DNA of 64,000 nucleotides from Sphingomonadales bacterium (GTDB taxonomy: Bacteria; Pseudomonadota; Alphaproteobacteria; Sphingomonadales; Sphingomonadaceae), in contig SEFZ01000002.1 in the NCBI GenBank assembly GCA_004173185.1, positions 62,001 through 126,000 on the forward strand, read 5' to 3'. The notes below the pieces were generated by a model, which saw nothing but the letters and a program-made list of their open reading frames with translations, had not been told where the DNA came from and did no database searches. How positions within the stretch are numbered: the first letter of the stretch is position 1; the number at the start of each line of letters is the position of its first letter. Shown here one piece after another: positions 54,566 through 64,000 of the stretch. A program made the position numbers and the translations under genes.

Positions 54566-55183
54566 GTGACCGCGCTAACGCTCCACGAATATGCCGCGTC
54601 CGGAAACTGCTACAAGATCCGGCTCACTGCGGCGCATGCGGGGGTGAAGCTCGATCGCCGCGAATATGACATCATGGCGGGCGAAACCCGGACCGCGGAG
54701 TTTCTGAGCCAGGTCAATCCGAACGGTCGTATCCCCGTGCTTCAGGCCGGCCCCGATTTTCTGCCTGAGAGCAACGCGGCCTGTTTCTATATCGCCGATG
54801 GCACGCACCTGATCCCCTCGGACCGTTTCGAGCGCGCCGATATGCTGCGCTGGATGTTCTGGGAGCAATATAATCATGAGCCCAACATCGCGACGGTGCG
54901 CTTCTGGAAGGGCTGGGTGGGGTTCGATAATCTCGATGCGATCCAGCGCACCAATCTGCCGGGCAAGCAGGCGGGCGGCATCGCGGCGCTCGCGCTGATG
55001 GACGAGCATCTTTCCCGTCGTGACTGGTTTGCGATCGATCGGCTGACGCTCGCCGATATCGCGCTTTATGCCTATACCCATGTGGCCGAGGAAGGCGGGT
55101 TCAGTCTCCAACCGTATCCGAACGTGCGGGCGTGGCTGGATCGCGTGGCCAATCTGCCTTGTCACATTCCTATCACGGCTTGA
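54566..55183 (+). CDS. Glutathione S-transferase family protein
   Basis: 205-aa cytosolic GST. N-terminal thioredoxin-like domain with LHEYAASGNCYKIRL (active-site Ser/Cys region, residues 6-20) and the conserved IPVLQAG and SNAACFYIADG; C-terminal helical domain with LTLADIALYAYTHVAEEGGF. The GTG start at 54566 has AGGA 8 nt upstream. Substrate unknown. The 3' end of this gene overlaps Pho-box-like repeats serving the next gene. Confidence 0.88.
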   Translation: MTALTLHEYAASGNCYKIRLTAAHAGVKLDRREYDIMAGETRTAEFLSQVNPNGRIPVLQAGPDFLPESNAACFYIADGTHLIPSDRFERADMLRWMFWEQYNHEPNIATVRFWKGWVGFDNLDAIQRTNLPGKQAGGIAALALMDEHLSRRDWFAIDRLTLADIALYAYTHVAEEGGFSLQPYPNVRAWLDRVANLPCHIPITA

Positions 55184-55198
55184 TGATCGCACTGTAAC
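55159..55198 (+). promoter_or_regulatory. Pho-box-like repeats upstream of plcP-like gene
   Basis: TTGTCAC (55159), CTATCAC (55170) and CTGTAAC (55192) resemble the PhoB half-site CTGTCAT and all fall on one 11-bp phase; the slot at 55181 (TGATGAT) is degenerate. A -10-like TCATAGA (55208-55214) follows the last repeat at the distance used by PhoB. The first two overlap the end of the gst gene. Confidence 0.5.
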
Positions 55199-55246
55199 AA
55201 TCCGCCGTCATAGACCCGCTCAGGCAAGGGCAAGCGGGGGCACACC

Positions 55247-56125
55247 ATGGCCACGATCACCAGGCTGACGTTAGACGCAGCAGGCATCGCTGACTTTCAC
55301 GCATCGCAACCGGCGATCCCGGAAAAGGCGATCACCGAGCGGCAGCGCTATCGGACGATCTGGATTTCGGACATTCATCTGGGCACGCGCGGCTGCAACG
55401 CCGAGATGCTCATCGACTTCCTTGATCATGTCGACAGCGAGAAAATGTATCTCGTCGGCGATATCGTCGATGGCTGGGCGCTCAAGAAGCGCCTTTACTG
55501 GCCGGTGACGCACAACGACATCGTCTGGCGGGTATTGAAGCGCGCGAAACGCGGCACCGAGATCATCTTCATCCCGGGCAATCATGACGAGATGTTCCGG
55601 CAGTTTGCGGGGCTCGATTTCGGCGGGGTGAAGATCATGCGCCAGGCGATTCATGAGACCGCCGATGGCCGCCGCCTGCTGGTGCTCCACGGCGACGAAT
55701 TCGATGCGATCACCATGTCGCACCGATGGCTCGCTCTGCTGGGTGACGCCGCCTATGAATTGACGATGGCGATCAGCCGCCAGGTCAATCGCGTTCGCAA
55801 CTGGATGGACCTGCCATATTGGTCGCTCAGCAAATATGCGAAGCACAAGGTCAAGAACGCAGTCTCCTTCATTTCGAAGTTCGAAGAGATCGTCGCCCAT
55901 GCTGCGGGCCAGCGTGGTGTAGACGGTGTAATCGCCGGCCATATCCATACTGCCGAAATCAGGATGATCGAAGGCATCGAATACTATAACGATGGTGATT
56001 GGGTGGAGGGTTGCACTGCCCTGGTCGAACATTTCGACGGTCGCATGGAGATTTTGCACTGGGCGGACGAGATAGCAGCGCGGGATCGGGAAGAGATGCC
56101 ACAGATGGAGCGGCGGGCGGCCTGA
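55247..56125 (+). CDS. PlcP-like phospholipase C / metallophosphoesterase
   Basis: 292-aa calcineurin-fold di-metal phosphoesterase. Motifs in order: SDIHLG 41-46, GDIVDGW 71-77, GNHDE 111-115, HGDEFD 148-153 and GHIH 231-234. Automatic pipelines usually call this LpxH-like, but the TRGCNAEMLIDFL and YWSLSKYAKHKVKNAV segments are those of the rhizobial PlcP family, which strips phosphate head groups from phospholipids under phosphate limitation. The next gene, 5 nt away, is a GT4 glycosyltransferase as in plcP-agt operons. Assignment to PlcP is inference from these two facts plus Pho-like sites upstream. Confidence 0.75.
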   Translation: MATITRLTLDAAGIADFHASQPAIPEKAITERQRYRTIWISDIHLGTRGCNAEMLIDFLDHVDSEKMYLVGDIVDGWALKKRLYWPVTHNDIVWRVLKRAKRGTEIIFIPGNHDEMFRQFAGLDFGGVKIMRQAIHETADGRRLLVLHGDEFDAITMSHRWLALLGDAAYELTMAISRQVNRVRNWMDLPYWSLSKYAKHKVKNAVSFISKFEEIVAHAAGQRGVDGVIAGHIHTAEIRMIEGIEYYNDGDWVEGCTALVEHFDGRMEILHWADEIAARDREEMPQMERRAA

Positions 56126-56130
56126 CGGGC

Positions 56131-57150
56131 GTGCGTATCGCCATCGTCACCGATGCGTGGACCCCGCAGGTCAACGGCGTCGTCCGCACCATCCAGTCGG
56201 TGCGCAAGGTGCTGGAGGGGCAGGGCCAGGTGGTGCGGGTCATCTCGCCCGATCTGTTCCACTCGCTGCCATGCCCCACTTATCCCGAGATCCGCCTCGC
56301 GCTCACCCGCGTCGCGACGGTCGGCCAGATGCTCGAGGCCTTCCAGCCCGAGGCGATCCATCTCGCCACCGAAGGACCGCTGTGCATCGCTGCTCGGCGC
56401 TGGTGCATGCGCCACGGTTTGCCGTTCACCACCGCGTATCACACGCAATTTCCGGACTATGTCTCGGCGCGCACCCGGCTGCCCGCCGAATGGTTCTGGA
56501 ATTACATCCGCTGGTTTCATTCCCCGGCGCAGGCGATCCTCGCCGCGACGCCTTCGATCCGTGAATCGCTTGCCGAACACGGGCTGACCAAGCTCAAGCC
56601 GTGGGGCAGGGGTGTCGACCTTTCCAGTTTCCACGCCGGGGTCGAACCCGATGCGGCGATGAAGGAGTTGAAGGGGCCGGTGCAGCTCTATGTCGGTCGC
56701 GTCGCCGTCGAGAAAAATCTCGAAGCCTTTCTCAAGACCAAGCAGCCCGGCACCAAGGTTATCGTCGGTGACGGTCCCGCCCGCGCCACGCTGGAGGCGC
56801 GTTATCCTGAAGCGATGTTCCGCGGGGCGATGTTTGGCCCGGCGCTGGCCGCTGCTTATGCCGCCGCCGATGTGTTCGTCTTCCCCAGCCGCACCGACAC
56901 GTTCGGGCTGGTGATGATCGAGGCTCTGGCATGCGGCGTGCCGATCGCGGGCTATCCGGTCACCGGCCCGATCGACATCGTCACGCCCACGACCGGCGCG
57001 CTTTCGGAGGACCTCGATACCGCGATTGCGGAAGCGCTGACCAAGGACCGCGCCGCCTGCGCCGCTTATGGCAGCACTTTCACCTGGGAAGCCAGCGCAG
57101 CGCAGTTCTTCGCGGGATTGTGCCCGCTCATCTCTAGAAGAGCTGCCTAA
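56131..57150 (+). CDS. GT4 glycosyltransferase (Agt-like, glycolipid synthesis)
   Basis: 339-aa retaining glycosyltransferase of family 4. RIAIVTDAWTPQVNGVVRTI opens the N-terminal Rossmann domain; FTTAYHTQFPDYVSAR and KPWGRGVDLSSFHAG are donor/acceptor landmarks, and the ExxxxxxxE pair lies in DTFGLVMIEALACGVPIA near 260. Expected to glycosylate a membrane lipid such as diacylglycerol, the PlcP product. The GTG at 56131 gives the correct N-terminus; no earlier codon fits. Cotranscribed with the upstream phosphoesterase and followed by a terminator. Confidence 0.85.
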   Translation: MRIAIVTDAWTPQVNGVVRTIQSVRKVLEGQGQVVRVISPDLFHSLPCPTYPEIRLALTRVATVGQMLEAFQPEAIHLATEGPLCIAARRWCMRHGLPFTTAYHTQFPDYVSARTRLPAEWFWNYIRWFHSPAQAILAATPSIRESLAEHGLTKLKPWGRGVDLSSFHAGVEPDAAMKELKGPVQLYVGRVAVEKNLEAFLKTKQPGTKVIVGDGPARATLEARYPEAMFRGAMFGPALAAAYAAADVFVFPSRTDTFGLVMIEALACGVPIAGYPVTGPIDIVTPTTGALSEDLDTAIAEALTKDRAACAAYGSTFTWEASAAQFFAGLCPLISRRAA

Positions 57151-57195
57151 CGTCTTGCTCTCTCGCTAATCCACGCCTAAGTCAGCCAGCATAGT

Positions 57196-57216
57196 GGCCG
57201 CCCGTGATGGGCGGCC
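57196..57216 (+). terminator. Terminator of the plcP-agt-like operon
   Basis: Perfect 8-bp stem GGCCGCCC / GGGCGGCC around GTGAT, followed by CTTTCTATTTCT. It lies 45 nt past the glycosyltransferase stop and just before trcR. Confidence 0.7.
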
Positions 57217-57239
57217 CTTTCTATTTCTGGAGACTGCAC

Positions 57240-57920
57240 GTGGCCCAGCCGCTGATGCCCCACGCGACCGCTTCCTGGCTGGTCGACAACACTTCGCTCT
57301 CGTTTGAGCAGATTGCTGAATTCTGCGGCCTCCACATTCTGGAAGTCCAGGCGATCGCCGACGATACCGCCACCGCTAAGGTGATGGGCCGCGATCCCGT
57401 GCGCGCGCATGAGGTCACGATGGAGGAAATCGAGAAGGGCCAGGCCAATGTCGATTACTCGCTGAAGATGCTCAAGGGCCCCGAGCAGGTCCGCCGCACC
57501 AAGGGGCCGCGCTACACGCCGGTCTCGAAGCGTCAGGACAAGCCGGATGGCATCGCCTGGATCCTGCGCCATCACCCCGAAATCTCGGACGGCGCGATCG
57601 GCAAGCTGATCGGCACCACGCGCACCACGATCACTGCGATCCGTGACCGCAGCCACTGGAACATCGCAAACATCACGCCGAAGGATCCGGTCACGCTCGG
57701 CCTGACCACGCAGCGCGAGCTCGACGCCCTCGTCGCCAAGGCTGCCAAGGCCGCCGGCATCGAAGCGCCGGTCGATAACCGTCTCGAGGGCGACCGCGAG
57801 GCACTGATCGAACAGCTCCGCGCCGAGCGCACCGCCGCCGCGCACGCTGCCGAGGCCGCCGAAAATGGCGAAGTCGCAGCGCCGACCGAGCACACTGCCG
57901 AGAGCTTGTTCAAGCAGTAA
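57240..57920 (+). CDS. trcR: DUF1013 cell-cycle transcriptional regulator
   Basis: 226-aa cytosolic protein of the DUF1013 family, known in Caulobacter as TrcR, an RNA-polymerase-associated cell-cycle regulator. Landmarks are LSFEQIAEFCGLHILEVQAI near residue 20, a second helix-turn-helix-like EISDGAIGKLIGTTRTTI near 115, and an Ala/Glu-rich coiled tail from about 165. The GTG at 57240 is used because TGGAG lies 7 nt upstream. Nearly universal and conserved in Alphaproteobacteria. Confidence 0.9.
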   Translation: MAQPLMPHATASWLVDNTSLSFEQIAEFCGLHILEVQAIADDTATAKVMGRDPVRAHEVTMEEIEKGQANVDYSLKMLKGPEQVRRTKGPRYTPVSKRQDKPDGIAWILRHHPEISDGAIGKLIGTTRTTITAIRDRSHWNIANITPKDPVTLGLTTQRELDALVAKAAKAAGIEAPVDNRLEGDREALIEQLRAERTAAAHAAEAAENGEVAAPTEHTAESLFKQ

Positions 57921-57998
57921 GGCGCGTGGCGGGGTGACCGCCGCGACAGACATCATTAGGCTTCCGAAGCGCCGGTGGGGCGATTCGGGAGCTTTTTG

Positions 57999-58856
57999 AT
58001 GTGCGACGACCATACCGAAGCCGATAATGCGAAGTTTCTCGCCGAGCAGATGACGCGGCGTGGCTTCGGCAGCGCGACCGCGATGGCTGGCGTCGCAATC
58101 CTGCTTCCGATCCCCGCAAACGCGATGGCGGTCAAAGGGCGGGACGTCACGATCACCACGCCCGACGGCGTTTGCGACGCCTATTTCGTCGCGCCCACCA
58201 GCGGCAAGCATCCTGCCGTCTTGGTCTGGCCCGATATTTTCGGTCTACGCCCCGCATTCCGCCAGATGGCCGATCGCCTCGCAATGTCCGGCTATGCCGT
58301 GCTCACGGTCAATCCCTTCTATCGCTCGTTCGCGGCGCCCGCGCTTGTTGAAGCCGGAGACCGCGCGGCGAAATTCGGCAAGGCAGCCGAAGCCCGCAAG
58401 CTGCTGACCCCCGACGCGGCGATGCGCGATGCCACGACGTTCGTTGCGTTCATCGACAAGCAGGCCGAGGTCGACAAGAAGCGCGGCGTCGGCACCACCG
58501 GCTATTGCATGGGCGGCCCGCTGGTCATGCAGACTGCCGCTGCGGTGCCGGGGCGCATTAGTGCGGGCGGCAGCTTCCATGGCGGCGGGCTCGCCGCCGA
58601 GCCTATCCTCGCGCTGATCCCCAAGATGCAGGCGGGCTTCCTGATCGCCATCGCCGAGAATGACGACGCCAAGGCACCGACCGACAAGGACACGGTCCGC
58701 GCCGCGATGGCCGCCGCCAACCGTCCGGCCGAGATCGAAGTCTATGCCGGCACCAAGCATGGCTGGTGCCCGCCCGACAGCGAAGTCTACGATCAGGCGC
58801 AGGCTGATCGCGCATGGGAGCGACTGCTGGCGCTGTTCAAAACCGCGCTGGCGTAA
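57999..58856 (+). CDS. Tat-exported dienelactone hydrolase family protein
   Basis: 285-aa alpha/beta hydrolase with a twin-arginine signal (MTRRGFGSATAMAGVAILL, 18-36). The catalytic triad is Cys in TGYCMGG (near 168), Asp in ENDDAK (near 216) and His in KHGWCPP (near 250), as in dienelactone hydrolases. Probably hydrolyses a lactone or ester in the periplasm; the signal peptide is unusual for DLHs but known in this subgroup. Ribosome site GGGAG 8 nt before the ATG at 57999. Confidence 0.85.
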   Translation: MCDDHTEADNAKFLAEQMTRRGFGSATAMAGVAILLPIPANAMAVKGRDVTITTPDGVCDAYFVAPTSGKHPAVLVWPDIFGLRPAFRQMADRLAMSGYAVLTVNPFYRSFAAPALVEAGDRAAKFGKAAEARKLLTPDAAMRDATTFVAFIDKQAEVDKKRGVGTTGYCMGGPLVMQTAAAVPGRISAGGSFHGGGLAAEPILALIPKMQAGFLIAIAENDDAKAPTDKDTVRAAMAAANRPAEIEVYAGTKHGWCPPDSEVYDQAQADRAWERLLALFKTALA

Positions 58857-58922
58857 CGCTTGCCGCGATAAAGTTCGTTCGCTATTTGTTCCAATATTGA
58901 AGCGAATCGTAGGGAAAGCATC

Positions 58923-59543
58923 ATGGCCGCCGATCTGGTTTTCTACACCAATCCCCAATCGCGCGGCCGCATTGTCCGCTGGATGCTCGAAGAGACCGGC
59001 GCACCCTATGAAACCGTCGTGCTCCGCTATGCTGACAGCATGAAGGGCGCGGAGTATCTCGCGATCAATCCGATGGGGAAGGTCCCCGCGATCGTCCATA
59101 ACGGCAAGGTGGTGACAGAAGGCGCGGCGATCTGCGCCTATCTTGCCGAAACCTTTCCCGAAGCCGGGCTGGCCCCGACCGAGACGGAGCGTGCCGACTA
59201 TTATCGCTGGCTGTTCTTCAGCGCCGGCCCGCTCGAACAGGCTGTCACCAACAACCATGCGAAGTTCATCCCCAGCCCCGAACAAGGCCGGATGTTTGGT
59301 TATGGCAGTTACGACACGGCCGTCGATGTGATCGAAAAGGCGGTCAGCGCGCACGACTATATCGCTGGTGATCGCTTCACTGCGGCGGACGTCTATGTCG
59401 GCTCGGCAATCGGCTGGGGCACGATGTTCGGTACGCTGCCCAAGCGCGACGCCTTCACGGCCTATTGGGAGCGCCTAATCGGGCGCGATGCGTATAAGCG
59501 TGCCGGTGAGATCGACGATGCGCTGATGGCGGTACCTGCCTAG
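58923..59543 (+). CDS. Glutathione S-transferase family protein
   Basis: 206-aa cytosolic GST of the beta/Ure2p-like type. The N-terminal thioredoxin fold has YTNPQSRGRIVRWML (Ser near residue 13) and GKVPAIVHNG; the C-terminal domain has FTAADVYVGSAIGWG. AGGGAAAG is the ribosome site. The stop overlaps the convergent DUF1289 gene by 4 nt. Confidence 0.88.
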   Translation: MAADLVFYTNPQSRGRIVRWMLEETGAPYETVVLRYADSMKGAEYLAINPMGKVPAIVHNGKVVTEGAAICAYLAETFPEAGLAPTETERADYYRWLFFSAGPLEQAVTNNHAKFIPSPEQGRMFGYGSYDTAVDVIEKAVSAHDYIAGDRFTAADVYVGSAIGWGTMFGTLPKRDAFTAYWERLIGRDAYKRAGEIDDALMAVPA

Positions 59544-59728
59544 CCCTCAAGCTGCGCCATCCGCGCCGGGAGCGCTGCCATGATCGCCTCGCGCTGCTCG
59601 GGGCTGCGCTCGCTCCAGTCGCAAACCTCGTCGATCGTCCGGCCGCAGCCGAGGCACCAGCCGGTTGCGTCGTCCAGCACGCACAGGCTGATGCACGGGG
59701 TTTCGACTATGGGGATATATTCGATCAT
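59540..59728 (-). CDS. DUF1289 family small cysteine protein
   Basis: 62-aa cytosolic protein with TPCISLCVLDDATGWCLGCG, a four-cysteine putative metal site, then RTIDEVCDWSE. The DUF1289 family is common in Proteobacteria and likely binds zinc or an iron-sulfur cluster; function unknown. The ATG at 59728 overlaps the stop of the upstream thioredoxin-like gene (ATGA). Confidence 0.88.
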   Translation of the reverse strand: MIEYIPIVETPCISLCVLDDATGWCLGCGRTIDEVCDWSERSPEQREAIMAALPARMAQLEG

Positions 59729-60236
59729 CGTGTCCAGCGGGCCAGCCAATTCGCCATCTGCTGCGGTGTCACACCCGCGGTCCCGCCGATCGCGGTCACT
59801 TCGGATTTGTTGAGCAGCGCGCCGGTCGCGGGATCGATCACCAGCAATGCCGGCACGGCCCGCAATTGGGGGACCCCGTAAAAGGCGGCGATGTCGAGAT
59901 TGCGGTCGACTTGGCCGACATCGATCGTCACCACTTCGAAGTGCCGGGCCATCCAGCCGCGCATCTCGGGCAATTCGATCACCGCGGCAAATACACGGCA
60001 GTTGATGCACCAATTCGCCCCGAAATCGAGCAGCACCGGCTTGCCCGATTTTTTCGAGCGAGCGCGGGCGGCGCGCACTTCGGCGCGGGCATCGGCCGAG
60101 GCGCTATACGGCTGGGGCAGGGGAGAAGGCAGCAGGTCGCGCGTCGCCGCGGCAAGCCGTGGCGCGCGTTCGGGCGCCAGCGCCTGGGCAGGCGCACTCA
60201 GCGCAAGCAGCGCCCAGAGCCAGCCCAGGCGCCGGA

Positions 60237-60240
<4 letters not shown>
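59725..60240 (-). CDS. Exported thioredoxin-like protein
   Basis: 171-aa protein with a signal peptide (cleavage about APAQALA, residue 21) and a thioredoxin fold whose redox motif is WCINC in DFGANWCINCRV (near 78). cis-Pro region VPALLVID follows. A Thioredoxin_7/DsbD-gamma-like disulfide reductase of the periplasm is likely. Start overlaps the helicase stop by 4 nt (ATGA), so helicase, thioredoxin and DUF1289 form one coupled operon. Confidence 0.85.
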
Positions 60241-61739
<1,499 letters not shown>

Positions 61740-61840
61740 GAATTTGTCCGGAAATTGGGCATGGGAAACCCCCGCCACTAAGCCTGCAGGCGCTTGCGGA
61801 TTTGCCCGGAAATGTCAAGGGAAACGGGGCGAATCGGCGC

Positions 61841-62299
61841 TTACTTCACAGGAACGAGGCTGCGAAACGCCTGGATGCTGCACGAGCGGCCCGAACGCGA
61901 GCGGAATGCATCGCGGCCCGCGCAGATTTTCTTGTCCTTGCTAGGCTTTACATAAAAGCCCGAATAAAAGCCCAGCGCCGGGCAATTATCGCCCAGATTG
62001 ACGCGCAGCAGCTTGCCGTCGTTGAGCAGCAGATCGATGCTGTTTGGGCGATTGACCGAATAGCCGGAGATCTTCTCGATCTTGACGCAATCGTCCGCCT
62101 TTTTTTCGCGCAGCGGAATGGGGGCGGGGGATCGCATCACGAAGGTCGTCGTGATGGTGACGCGCGGAACGTGGACGGTGGCCTGCTGCTGCTGCTGGAA
62201 AAGCTCGAGCACGCGCGCCCATTCGGGCGGCTGGGTGTCAACACCCGGCGCGGCGAGAAAAAGCAGAAAGGAAGCTGCGGCAAACGGCGTGTTCAACAT
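61841..62299 (-). CDS. Exported hypothetical protein
   Basis: 152-aa exported protein, signal peptide about 1-20 (LLFLAAPGV). Mature part has a Gln-rich stretch (QQQQQ), TVHVPRVTITTTFVMR and four cysteines (DDCVKIE, DNCPALG, KKICAGR, RSCSIQ). Similar proteins are found in sphingomonads without known function. Divergent from the FAD dehydrogenase at 62387. Confidence 0.7.
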   Translation of the reverse strand: MLNTPFAAASFLLFLAAPGVDTQPPEWARVLELFQQQQQATVHVPRVTITTTFVMRSPAPIPLREKKADDCVKIEKISGYSVNRPNSIDLLLNDGKLLRVNLGDNCPALGFYSGFYVKPSKDKKICAGRDAFRSRSGRSCSIQAFRSLVPVK

Positions 62300-62386
62300 G
62301 TCGGGTATCGCTTGTACGCCAGAGTCTTGAACAGTCGATGAACTGCCGGGTGAATTGGGGTGTGTGCCGTGCTACCTGCCCAGCCC

Positions 62387-63835
62387 ATGTTGACCGCGCA
62401 AGCCCAGCTCGTCGAAACCGTCCGCCAGCGCTTTGGCGCGAAAGCGGTTACCACCGATCCCGATACGATCGCGCCATGGCTCAGCGATTGGCGCGGGCGC
62501 TATCGGGGTAATGCCCCGGCGATGCTGACGCCCGGATCACGCGATGAAGTCGCCGCGATGGTCACGCTGGCGGCGGAGGCGCGCGTGGCCTTGGTGCCGC
62601 AGGGCGGGAATAGCGGGATGGTCGGCGGGGCGACGCCGCCGGCGGACGGATCGGCGCTTTTGCTTTCGCTGCGCCGGATGAATGCGATCCGCGCCATGCA
62701 CCCGGAATCCAATCTGGCGATTGCCGAAGCAGGCGTGATCCTTGCCGATTTCCGGGACGCAGCCGAGCAGGCAGGACGTCGCTTCCCGCTCGATCTTGGC
62801 GCGCGGGGCAGTGCGACGATGGGCGGGCTGGTCTCGACCAATGCCGGGGGCACGCAGGTTCTGCGTTTCGGCACGATGCGCAGCCTTGTCGCAGGGGTCG
62901 AGGCAGTGCTGCCCGATGGCTCGATCCATGACGGGCTGGCCCCGCTCAAGAAAGACAATCGCGGCTATGATCTCAACCAGCTTCTGATCGGGGCCGAGGG
63001 CACGCTCGGTATCGTCACGGCTGCCACGCTGCGGCTGGTGCCTGCGATGGTCTCGCGCGCAGTCGCGTGGGTGGGGATGGAAAGTCCGGCCAGGGCGCTG
63101 GCCCTGCTCCGCGCGATCGAAGCCAAGACCAATGCAGTGGAGAGCTTCGAGATATTGCCCGCGCCGGTGCTCGATCTCGTGGTCGGCCATATCCCCGGCA
63201 CCCGCGCCCCGCTCGAATCGCGCCACGCATGGCATGTGCTGATCGAAGCGGTGTCGACCGATCCTGCCGAGGAAGCCCCTGCGGCTCTGCTCGAACGGCT
63301 GCTGGCCCCGGCGCTCGAATCGGGGCTTGCGGGCGATGCGGTGATTGCGGCGAGCGAGGCGCAGGCGGATGCGTTCTGGAAGATTCGCCACTCAATCTCC
63401 GAATCGGAGCGCGCGGCCGGCCCGGCCGTGCAGCACGATATTTCGGTTCCGGTCGATGATATGCCGCGCTTCATGATCGAGGGCGGGGCGGAGGCCGAGC
63501 GGGCTTTTCCCGGCACGCGCACGATTGCCTATGGCCATCTCGGCGACGGCAATGTCCATTTTCACGTTCGCGCGCCGCAGGGCACCGATCCCGAACTTTT
63601 CTATGCAAGCCAGGCACCTGCGATCACCCGGCTGGTCCATGACATGGTCGTGGCGGCGGGCGGATCTATCTCGGCAGAGCATGGAATCGGGCAGATGAAA
63701 CGTGCCGAACTGGAACGTCTGGGGCCGCCGAGCCGCATCGCTGCGCTGAGAGCGATCAAGGCGGCGCTCGATCCCCGCGGGATTCTCAATCCGGGCAAAC
63801 TCGTTGCGCTTGCGCCCGACGCCGCCACACCATAG
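62387..63835 (+). CDS. FAD-binding oxidase/dehydrogenase of the GlcD/D2HGDH type
   Basis: 482-aa flavoenzyme of the VAO family. VPQGGNSGMVGGATPPADGS near residue 80 and GTLGIVTAATLRL near 212 are the FAD-binding landmarks; the C-terminal AYGHLGDGNVHFHV and SAEHGIGQMKR near 440 contain the catalytic/metal histidines typical of D-2-hydroxyglutarate or D-lactate dehydrogenases. Start uncertain: ATG 62387 without a ribosome site, GTG 62369 with GGGG 8 nt upstream, and GTG 62360. Confidence 0.88.
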   Translation: MLTAQAQLVETVRQRFGAKAVTTDPDTIAPWLSDWRGRYRGNAPAMLTPGSRDEVAAMVTLAAEARVALVPQGGNSGMVGGATPPADGSALLLSLRRMNAIRAMHPESNLAIAEAGVILADFRDAAEQAGRRFPLDLGARGSATMGGLVSTNAGGTQVLRFGTMRSLVAGVEAVLPDGSIHDGLAPLKKDNRGYDLNQLLIGAEGTLGIVTAATLRLVPAMVSRAVAWVGMESPARALALLRAIEAKTNAVESFEILPAPVLDLVVGHIPGTRAPLESRHAWHVLIEAVSTDPAEEAPAALLERLLAPALESGLAGDAVIAASEAQADAFWKIRHSISESERAAGPAVQHDISVPVDDMPRFMIEGGAEAERAFPGTRTIAYGHLGDGNVHFHVRAPQGTDPELFYASQAPAITRLVHDMVVAAGGSISAEHGIGQMKRAELERLGPPSRIAALRAIKAALDPRGILNPGKLVALAPDAATP

Positions 63836-63898
63836 ACCGCGCATCCGCATTTCAAGTTATTTGCAGATTTTTTCGCTTCCAGTCTTCAGGAGAGTATG

Positions 63899-64000
63899 AT
63901 GGCCAGCGCGCCACAGCAATCGCTTCCCTTGTTCTACAATGAACTTGAGCCGCTTTCGAGCCAGGCGCATGCCGATTTCAAAATCCGTATCGCAGACAAG
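63899..64000 (+). CDS. SapC-family protein, 5' end
   Basis: Truncated by the window edge. Starts MASAPQQSLPLFYNEL and continues with SSQAHADFKIR, which matches the opening of SapC-family proteins in sphingomonads. AGGAG (63888-63892) sits 6 nt before the ATG at 63899; a second ATG at 63896 is adjacent. SapC genes here are usually part of TonB-receptor carbohydrate-use loci with tryptophan-halogenase-like and cupin genes, which would lie beyond the window. Confidence 0.8.
   Translation, partial: MASAPQQSLPLFYNELEPLSSQAHADFKIRIADK

Noticed and set aside
55192..55210. CTGTAAC ... CCGTCAT as a two-part Pho box
   Set aside because: The two heptamers are 13 bases apart rather than 11, so they cannot form a standard Pho box; only the in-phase set ending at 55198 was kept.

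Overview
The window is GC-rich, densely packed bacterial chromosome and most resembles Sphingomonas or a close relative (Alphaproteobacteria, Sphingomonadaceae). The supporting signs are a TonB-dependent receptor translationally coupled to a beta-propeller phytase, a SapC-family gene entering at the right edge, the alphaproteobacterial markers DUF1013/TrcR, DUF1192 and DUF1289, a glnB-glnA unit behind a sigma-54-like promoter, an EcfG-type general-stress promoter, and a family of GTCACCCCGGA-type palindromes at gene 3' ends. No prophage, transposase, CRISPR array or rRNA operon was seen. One tRNA, tRNA-Gly(CCC), is present.

Layout. 0-11.3 kb: an SLC13 transporter coupled to a quinone oxidoreductase, hemerythrin, aldehyde dehydrogenase, a sugar-dehydrogenase-like lipoprotein, an M20 peptidase, then TonB receptor plus phytase. 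11.5-13.4 kb: glnB-glnA nitrogen control. 13.5-20.9 kb: a small stress-linked ORF, ferredoxin-NADP reductase, methionine aminopeptidase, a CinA-like protein, an APC permease, an FAD oxidoreductase and a second secreted M20 peptidase. 20.9-31.9 kb: tRNA-Gly, several small envelope proteins, manA, bamD, recN, an acyltransferase/membrane protein/winged-helix regulator operon, and a SleB-type hydrolase. 32-42.5 kb: the tRNA-queuosine genes tgt and queA, separated by about 6 kb of accessory genes (CPBP protease, AraC regulator, HAD phosphatase, CDF exporter, EF-hand protein, rlmJ), followed by the xseB-ispA-coaD-ppi-queA operon. 42.5-53.4 kb: a second aldehyde dehydrogenase, an Hsp70-like protein, fadD, a diguanylate cyclase, an exported protein with a tiny paralogous leader peptide, clpA and DUF1192. 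53.4-64 kb: quinone oxidoreductase, two GSTs, a plcP-agt-like lipid-remodelling pair behind repeated Pho-box-like half-sites, trcR, dienelactone hydrolase, a DEAD-box helicase operon, an FAD-linked hydroxyacid dehydrogenase and the start of sapC.

Two themes connect the genes. Phosphate scavenging is suggested by phytase with its receptor and by the metallophosphoesterase-glycosyltransferase pair; both have Pho-box-like half-sites on an 11-bp phase upstream. The strongest genome-evolution signal is a 30-codon, stop-interrupted remnant of a queA 3' end next to the EF-hand gene. It lies on the far side of rlmJ from the intact queA and differs from it mostly at synonymous positions, which points to xenologous replacement or insertion at the queA 3' end rather than a recent duplication.
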